Source: Natronospira sp.
GTDB lineage: Bacteria > Pseudomonadota > Gammaproteobacteria > Natronospirales > Natronospiraceae
DNA: 64,000 nt
Direction: 5' to 3'
Assembly (NCBI GenBank): GCA_003558125.1
Contig: PWMQ01000072.1
Span: 124,001-188,000, forward strand
Under the pieces are notes generated by a model, which worked only from the letters and a program-made list of their open reading frames with translations, was not told where the DNA came from and made no database searches. Shown in pieces: positions 59,938 through 64,000 of this stretch. Every line of letters starts with the position of its first letter. Position 1 is the stretch's first letter. The translations under genes were made by a program, and so were the position numbers.

Positions 59938-61065
59938 TCAACTCGCCATGCGCTCCAGGATATCCCGGTAAATCCCCGCCAACTGATCCAGCTCATCGAC
60001 CCGAATTCGTTCATCCACCGCATGAATGGTGGCATTGGTGGGGCCCAGTTCCACCAGTTGGGTCCCGGTGGGGGCGATGAAGCGGCCATCCGAGGTACCG
60101 CCGGAGGTGGAGAACTCGGGTTCCAGACCCGCCTGATCGCGGACCGCATCCCGGACCGCTTCCACCAGTGGTCCGCCCCGGGTGATGAAGGGACGGCCCG
60201 AGTCCCGCCAGAAGCACTCATGTCGCGGCGCGTGGCGTTCCAGTACCTCGTTTACCATCTGCTGCAGTCCCTCGGGTGTCTGCCGGGGGCTGTAGCGGAA
60301 GTTGAACCAGGCCTCGGCAGTGGCGGGAATGACATTGTTGGCGCCGGTGCCGGCATTGAAATTGGAGATCTGGAAGCTGGTGGGCGGAAAGTCGGCGTCG
60401 CCTTCATCCCATTGTCGCTGACTGAGTTCGCTCAGCGCGGCCGCCAGACGGGGGATGGGGTTGTCAGCGTTCTGGGGGTAGGCCACATGACCCTGGATGC
60501 CGCTGACCGTTACCTGGCCGGACAGTGAACCCCGTCGGCCATGGCGGACCACATCACCGACCCGTTCCCGGCTGGAAGGCTCGCCCACCACGCAGTAGTC
60601 GATACGGACGCCTCGATCCTTGAGTGTTTCCATGACCTTTTTGGTGCCTTCCTGGGCCGGGCCTTCCTCGTCGCTGGTGATCAGAAAGGCCAGGCGCAGA
60701 CCGGGGTCGGGGTGTTGGCTGAGAAAGTCTTCCACGGCGCAGATCATGGCCGCCAGCCCTCCCTTCATGTCCGCCGCGCCCCGGCCCCAGAGCCAGCCGT
60801 CACTCTCCACCGCCTCGAAGGGCGGATGAGTCCAGCTGTCTTCCGGGCCGGTTGGCACCACATCGGTATGCCCGGCGAAGCAGAACAGGGGACTTTTCTC
60901 ACCCCGCACGGCCCAGAGGTTGTCCACCTCGCCAAAGCGAAGCGCTTCGCAACGGAAACCGAGGGCCTCGAGGCGTTCTGCAATCAGCGCCTGGCAACCG
61001 GCGTCTTCGGGGGTGATGGAGCGGCGGCGGATGAGTGCCTTGGCAAGCTCGTTGACCTGGTTCAT
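59938..61065 (-). CDS. dapE: Succinyl-diaminopimelate desuccinylase
   Basis: A 375-aa zinc enzyme (M20 family) of the succinylase lysine/diaminopimelate pathway. Metal and catalytic residues sit in FAGHTDVVP (His), WGRGAADMKGG (Asp), TSDEEGPA (Glu-Glu), and HAVDERI (His). The dimerisation domain is SLSGQVTVSGIQGHVAYPQ. Last gene of dapD-yffB-pirin-dapE, 15 bp after the pirin gene. ATG 61065. Confidence 0.96.
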   Translation of the reverse strand: MNQVNELAKALIRRRSITPEDAGCQALIAERLEALGFRCEALRFGEVDNLWAVRGEKSPLFCFAGHTDVVPTGPEDSWTHPPFEAVESDGWLWGRGAADMKGGLAAMICAVEDFLSQHPDPGLRLAFLITSDEEGPAQEGTKKVMETLKDRGVRIDYCVVGEPSSRERVGDVVRHGRRGSLSGQVTVSGIQGHVAYPQNADNPIPRLAAALSELSQRQWDEGDADFPPTSFQISNFNAGTGANNVIPATAEAWFNFRYSPRQTPEGLQQMVNEVLERHAPRHECFWRDSGRPFITRGGPLVEAVRDAVRDQAGLEPEFSTSGGTSDGRFIAPTGTQLVELGPTNATIHAVDERIRVDELDQLAGIYRDILERMAS

Positions 61066-61080
61066 GAGGGTTGTTCGTCC

Positions 61081-62022
61081 TTACGGTTGTTTCCAGGGAA
61101 TGGGCGGGGCCTCGAGGCGTGGCCGGTTGGGCCGGGGGATGTGGCCGAACCGTTCGGCACCGGCCTCCCAGTCCTTCTGGGCCTCTTCGATTTCTTCGCG
61201 GCTGTGACCGACGAAGTTCCACCACATGTGGATGCGGCCTGGCATGGGTTCACCGCCGATGAGCAGGGCCCGGCCTGCCTGCTCACTGGCGATGGCCACC
61301 CGGTCGCGTCCCAGGCCCAGATAGGCCAGCTCATTCTCGGCGAAATGTTCACCCTCGATATCAATCCCGCCCTCCAGCGGCAGGATGCCGTATTCGAAAT
61401 CCGGGCGGAGGGAGAACTGCGTGCGAGCAGCTTCGGGCCAGGCCAGGTCCATGCCCAACAAGGGGGAGAAACTGAGGGTGGGGGCACGGTGTTCTCCCTG
61501 TTCCCCCATGAGCAGGGTGGCCTGAAAACCGTCCTGCTCGAAACGGGGCAGTTCGGGATAATGGTCAAAGCGGGGCGCTGTGTGACGATCTTCATGGGGC
61601 AGGGCGATCCACAACTGGGCGGCGTGAAGATCACTCTCACCGGGCAGTGAGGCCTCGGTGTGGCTGATGCCAGCGCCGGCGGTCATGAGATTGACCTGGC
61701 CCGGGCGGATGATCTGCTCGTAGCCCAGACTGTCCCGGTGCAGCAGCTTGCCCTTGATCATCCAGGTGAAGGTTTGCAGACAGGTGTGGGGATGGGGCCC
61801 AACCTGCATGCCGTCGCTGTCCGGGGCGAAGCGGGCCGGGCCGGCATGGTCCAGAAAGCACCAGTGGCCGATCAGGCGACGGCCCCGAGTGGGCAGGCTG
61901 CGCGCGACCGGAATGCCGCCCACATCGGAATGACGGGCTTGCAGGCGCTGTATCGTTGGCTGCTGTTCCTTGTTCGCGCAGTCCAGGTCAATGCAGTCGC
62001 GATCACCCTCGGCCGTTGTCAT
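61081..62022 (-). CDS. Pirin-family cupin protein (second copy)
   Basis: 313 aa. The metal site is in VGPHPHTCLQTFTWMIKGK and LMTAGAGISHTEASLPG. The C-terminal cupin ends HMWWNFVGHSREEIEEAQKDWE. It belongs to the YhaK-like/long pirin branch. It sits between yffB and dapE. AGGAG 6 nt before ATG 62022; an earlier ATG 62085 overlaps yffB and is not used. Confidence 0.9.
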   Translation of the reverse strand: MTTAEGDRDCIDLDCANKEQQPTIQRLQARHSDVGGIPVARSLPTRGRRLIGHWCFLDHAGPARFAPDSDGMQVGPHPHTCLQTFTWMIKGKLLHRDSLGYEQIIRPGQVNLMTAGAGISHTEASLPGESDLHAAQLWIALPHEDRHTAPRFDHYPELPRFEQDGFQATLLMGEQGEHRAPTLSFSPLLGMDLAWPEAARTQFSLRPDFEYGILPLEGGIDIEGEHFAENELAYLGLGRDRVAIASEQAGRALLIGGEPMPGRIHMWWNFVGHSREEIEEAQKDWEAGAERFGHIPRPNRPRLEAPPIPWKQP

Positions 62023-62041
62023 GGCAGGCTCCTGTGCCGTT

Positions 62042-62389
62042 TCAGCGTTTGAACAGTGTTGTCCAGTCATCGGCCTGAAAGCCAACCCGGAGAGTGCCGT
62101 TCTGGTTCAGCACCGGGCGTTTGATGATGGTGGGGTTGGCGACAAAGACGGCCGCGTCACCCTCGTTGGCCCGGTCCTTGTCTTTGTCAGTCAGCTTGCG
62201 CCAACTCGGACCGCGACGGTTGATCAGCTTGTCACTGCCGATTTCATCCAGCCAGCGATTGACCATGGCATCATCCAGGCCGTCCTTGCGCAGATCATGC
62301 CAGCCGTGGTTGATGCCCTGCTCGTCCAGCCAGCGGCGCGCCTTGCGGCAGGTATCGCAGTTGTGAATGCCGTAGAGGGTGATGCTCAT
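62042..62389 (-). CDS. yffB: ArsC/Spx-family protein YffB
   Basis: 115 aa. Thioredoxin-like fold with the single-cysteine CDTCRKAR N-terminus ([15 protein letters not shown]) and the RP-x-L motif (IIKRPVL). It is a glutathione-linked reductase-like protein of unclear substrate. Conserved beside dapE/dapD in gammaproteobacteria. ATGA overlap with dapD. Confidence 0.92.
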   Translation of the reverse strand: MSITLYGIHNCDTCRKARRWLDEQGINHGWHDLRKDGLDDAMVNRWLDEIGSDKLINRRGPSWRKLTDKDKDRANEGDAAVFVANPTIIKRPVLNQNGTLRVGFQADDWTTLFKR

Positions 62390-63210
62390 TCAGCGCTCCT
62401 GAGCAGTTCATTGATGCCCACCTTGGCACGGGTGGCGGCATCCACGCGCTTGACGATGATGGCGGCATACAGGCTGTGGCTGCCGTCCTTTGCGGGCAGG
62501 GTGCCGGGCACCACCACCGACCCGGCCGGCACACGGCCACGAAGGATCTCGCCGCTTTCCCGATCATAGATGCGCGTGCTCTGGCCAAGATACACCCCCA
62601 TGCTGATCACCGAGCCCTCTTCGACGATCACCCCTTCAACCACTTCCGAGCGGGCACCGATGAAGCAGTTGTCCTCGATAATGGTAGGCGTGGCCTGCAA
62701 GGGTTCGAGCACGCCCCCGATTCCCACGCCCCCGGACAGGTGCACATTTTTGCCAATCTGGGCGCAGGACCCGACCGTCGCCCAGGTATCCACCATGGTC
62801 CCGGAACCCACCCAGGCGCCGATATTGATATAGGAGGGCATGAGCACGGCACCCTTGGCCACATGAGCCCCGGCGCGTACCGTCGCCGGCGGTACCACCC
62901 GCACACCGTCGCGTCTAAAGTCAGCTTCCTCATAGTCGGCATGCTTGAGCGGTACCTTGTCGAAGAAACGGGTATAGCCGCCGTCGATCACCCTGTTGTC
63001 ACGCAGACGAAAGGAAATGAGCACGGCCTTTTTCAGCCATTCATTGACCACCCACTGACCATCCTGCTTTTCCGCCACCCGGGCCTCGCCCGAGTCCAGC
63101 ATGCCAAGCGCCTGATCCACTGCCTCGATCACATCCCGGTCCTCCTTTCCCGGGCCGATTTCGGCACGCTTCTCGAAGGCTTGTTCAATGATTGACTTCA
63201 GTTCTGCCAT
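62386..63210 (-). CDS. dapD: Tetrahydrodipicolinate N-succinyltransferase
   Basis: 274 aa. It makes N-succinyl-2-amino-6-oxopimelate from succinyl-CoA. The left-handed beta-helix of hexapeptide repeats is visible ([23 protein letters not shown], then [33 protein letters not shown]). The N-terminal helical domain is [21 protein letters not shown] 63210; overlaps yffB by 4 bp. Confidence 0.96.
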   Translation of the reverse strand: MAELKSIIEQAFEKRAEIGPGKEDRDVIEAVDQALGMLDSGEARVAEKQDGQWVVNEWLKKAVLISFRLRDNRVIDGGYTRFFDKVPLKHADYEEADFRRDGVRVVPPATVRAGAHVAKGAVLMPSYINIGAWVGSGTMVDTWATVGSCAQIGKNVHLSGGVGIGGVLEPLQATPTIIEDNCFIGARSEVVEGVIVEEGSVISMGVYLGQSTRIYDRESGEILRGRVPAGSVVVPGTLPAKDGSHSLYAAIIVKRVDAATRAKVGINELLRSAE

Positions 63211-63265
63211 GATTTGGATCCTGTTCTGTTTGCTGGTAGTTCGGTGCTGGGTTTTGGCGTTATAG

Positions 63266-63626
63266 GGAACCTCTGATTAATTCATTCGCGCCCGCAGTTG
63301 GCGCTGAGAGCGTCTGATTCAAGGCGCATTGCGCAGCACAGTAGCCTCTGCGCTACGGGCAAGCAATGCAACGCAGAAGCAGGCGCTCTCAGCGCCAACC
63401 CCTTGTGGGCCAGAGGGATTTTCCCTCTCGTCTTCGTTGTTCGGCTCATCCCTGAGCCTCACCCCTCCCTTCGGTCGGGGCCTCGCGCAGAGCGCGAGTC
63501 CAAATACGTTCCCGACGCATTTGTGCTCCTCGCTCATGTAGCACAGCGGCTACACTACGCTCGTCGCGCCTCGCGAGAGGAAAAATCCCGTTGGCTGCGG
63601 GCGCGAATGAATTGATCAGAGGTTCC
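63266..63626. mobile_element. 361-bp inverted-repeat element (MITE-like), structured interior, no transposase
   Basis: Ends GGAACCTCTGATTAATTC (63266-) and the complementary right end finishing at GGTTCC (63621-63626) match over 31 bp with one difference. Inside is a nested hairpin: 15-bp stem 63298-63312 with 63384-63398, then GCATTGC (63326-63332) with GCAATGC (63363-63369), then GTAGC/GCTAC at the tip. Further hairpins are GGCTCA/TGAGCC (63443-63458) and CTCGCGC/GCGCGAG (63482-63498). No convincing coding frame; target duplication is not evident. Relatives are at 18647 and 32038. Confidence 0.8.
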
Positions 63627-63630
63627 TTAG

Positions 63631-63670
63631 ACACAGAGAACGCAGAGAATCCGCAGAGGAACACAGAGGT
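63631..63670. repeat. Four tandem 10-bp degenerate repeats
   Basis: ACACAGAGAA, CGCAGAGAAT, CCGCAGAGGA, ACACAGAGGT in four exact 10-bp steps, all built on C-N-C-A-G-A-G. They sit immediately after the element and just past the GxxExxY gene end. Confidence 0.7.
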
Positions 63671-63673
63671 GTT

Positions 63674-64000
63674 CTATTTTATCAGTCTTTTGACGCCATC
63701 TAGGAGTCGCGGGACATTGAAGTTAATCAATATCCATAGGGGTGGCCTGATAATCTCAGGTAACTGAGCACCTGTGCAGTATGCACAGGCATCAGTTTTT
63801 CGACGCTCTTGAGCTCCAAAATCAGTTTGTTTTCTACAAGCAGGTCAATCCGGTATCCGGATTCAAGTGCTGTACCCTTGTAGTCCACAGGTAATTGTAT
63901 CTGGCGAAAAAAATTCAGTTCGGCGCGCGAAAGCTCGTAAGCGAGTGCCTGTTCGTAAGCACTCTCAAGCAAGCCTGGCCCGAGCACACGATGCACCTCG
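63674..64000 (-). pseudogene. GxxExxY-family (PD-(D/E)XK-like) protein, frameshifted, 5' end outside window
   Basis: The visible frame has GPGLLESAYEQALAYEL, which holds the family's G-x-x-E-x-x-Y. It continues with YRIDLLVENKLILELKSVE (the D...ExK nuclease-like core) and stops at 63727 after SGHPYGY. In the next frame, downstream of the stop, the expected family end is intact: ILINFNVPRLLDGVKRLIK to the TAG at 63674-63676. One missing base near 63735 would restore a full gene. So it is a recent pseudogene, unless there is a sequencing error. Function of the family is unproven. Confidence 0.75.

Noticed and set aside
63319-63537. Small open frames within the 361-bp element as genes
   Set aside because: They run through the hairpins in several frames on both strands with no ribosome sites; the structure, not coding, explains the sequence.
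1-64000. CRISPR arrays, tRNA or rRNA genes, prophage
   Set aside because: I looked for regularly spaced identical repeats, cloverleaf-like segments and phage structural genes and saw none; small RNAs without strong structure could still be missed by eye.

Overview
The window looks like chromosomal DNA of a GC-rich gammaproteobacterium. The support is conserved gene pairs and operons (yoaA-tsaB, dapD-yffB-dapE, cydABDC, phoBR-pstSCAB-phoU, lipA, DUF1249/YqiB) and PhoB boxes of the enterobacterial/pseudomonad type. A halophilic or alkaliphilic Ectothiorhodospiraceae-like lineage is my guess from the overall gene set; the sequence does not prove it. I see no rRNA, tRNA, CRISPR array, prophage or intact transposase gene.

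Layout. 1-2.6 kb: tail of an unknown gene with a strong terminator, then a hydrolase divergent from a LuxR-type regulator. 2.6-10.3 kb (minus): cyanide-insensitive-type bd oxidase cydAB with its assembly exporter cydDC, preceded by phosphoglucomutase. 10.3-16.4 kb: DUF1249 protein, a coiled-coil protein, the periplasmic protease Prc, small unknowns and a DASS transporter. 16.5-18.7 kb: an oxidoreductase/aminotransferase pair that probably makes a 3-amino sugar nucleotide (GnnA/GnnB-like). 19-25 kb: AbgT transporter, a REPIN, lipoproteins, a solitary HNH endonuclease with a PUA/EVE-like N-terminus, and a YugP-type membrane protease. 25-28.4 kb: lipA, twin fluoride channels, MATE exporter. 28.4-32 kb: a mini rod-like protein, FapA/DUF342 and a degenerate-EAL/HDOD signalling protein. 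32-36.7 kb: GTP-PEPCK, YoaA, TsaB. 36.7-47.3 kb: a complete Pho system with PhoB boxes in front of phoB, pstS and pstC. 47.4-52.2 kb: BASS transporter, FadD, DsbB, second DASS transporter. 52-59.9 kb: outer-membrane-like protein, ParB-like protein, pirin divergent from a LysR regulator, bestrophin, MFS exporter, DUF188 protein. 59.9-63.2 kb: dapD-yffB-pirin-dapE. 63.2-64 kb: a 361-bp inverted-repeat element and a frameshifted GxxExxY gene.

Working together: PhoR/PhoB should sense phosphate through PstSCAB-PhoU and switch on their own genes and probably the OprO/P-like porin next to them. CydAB is respiratory and CydDC is needed for its assembly. DapD and DapE act in lysine/peptidoglycan synthesis.

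The least explained items are: (1) a dispersed repeat family sharing the end GGAACCTCTGATTAATTC, seen as a full structured element, a solo end right after a stop codon, and a 44-bp perfect palindrome touching a stop codon; (2) the HNH protein, a candidate modification-dependent nuclease; (3) the four-unit 11-bp-phased PhoB array at pstS; (4) the enlarged periplasmic parts of PstC and PstA.
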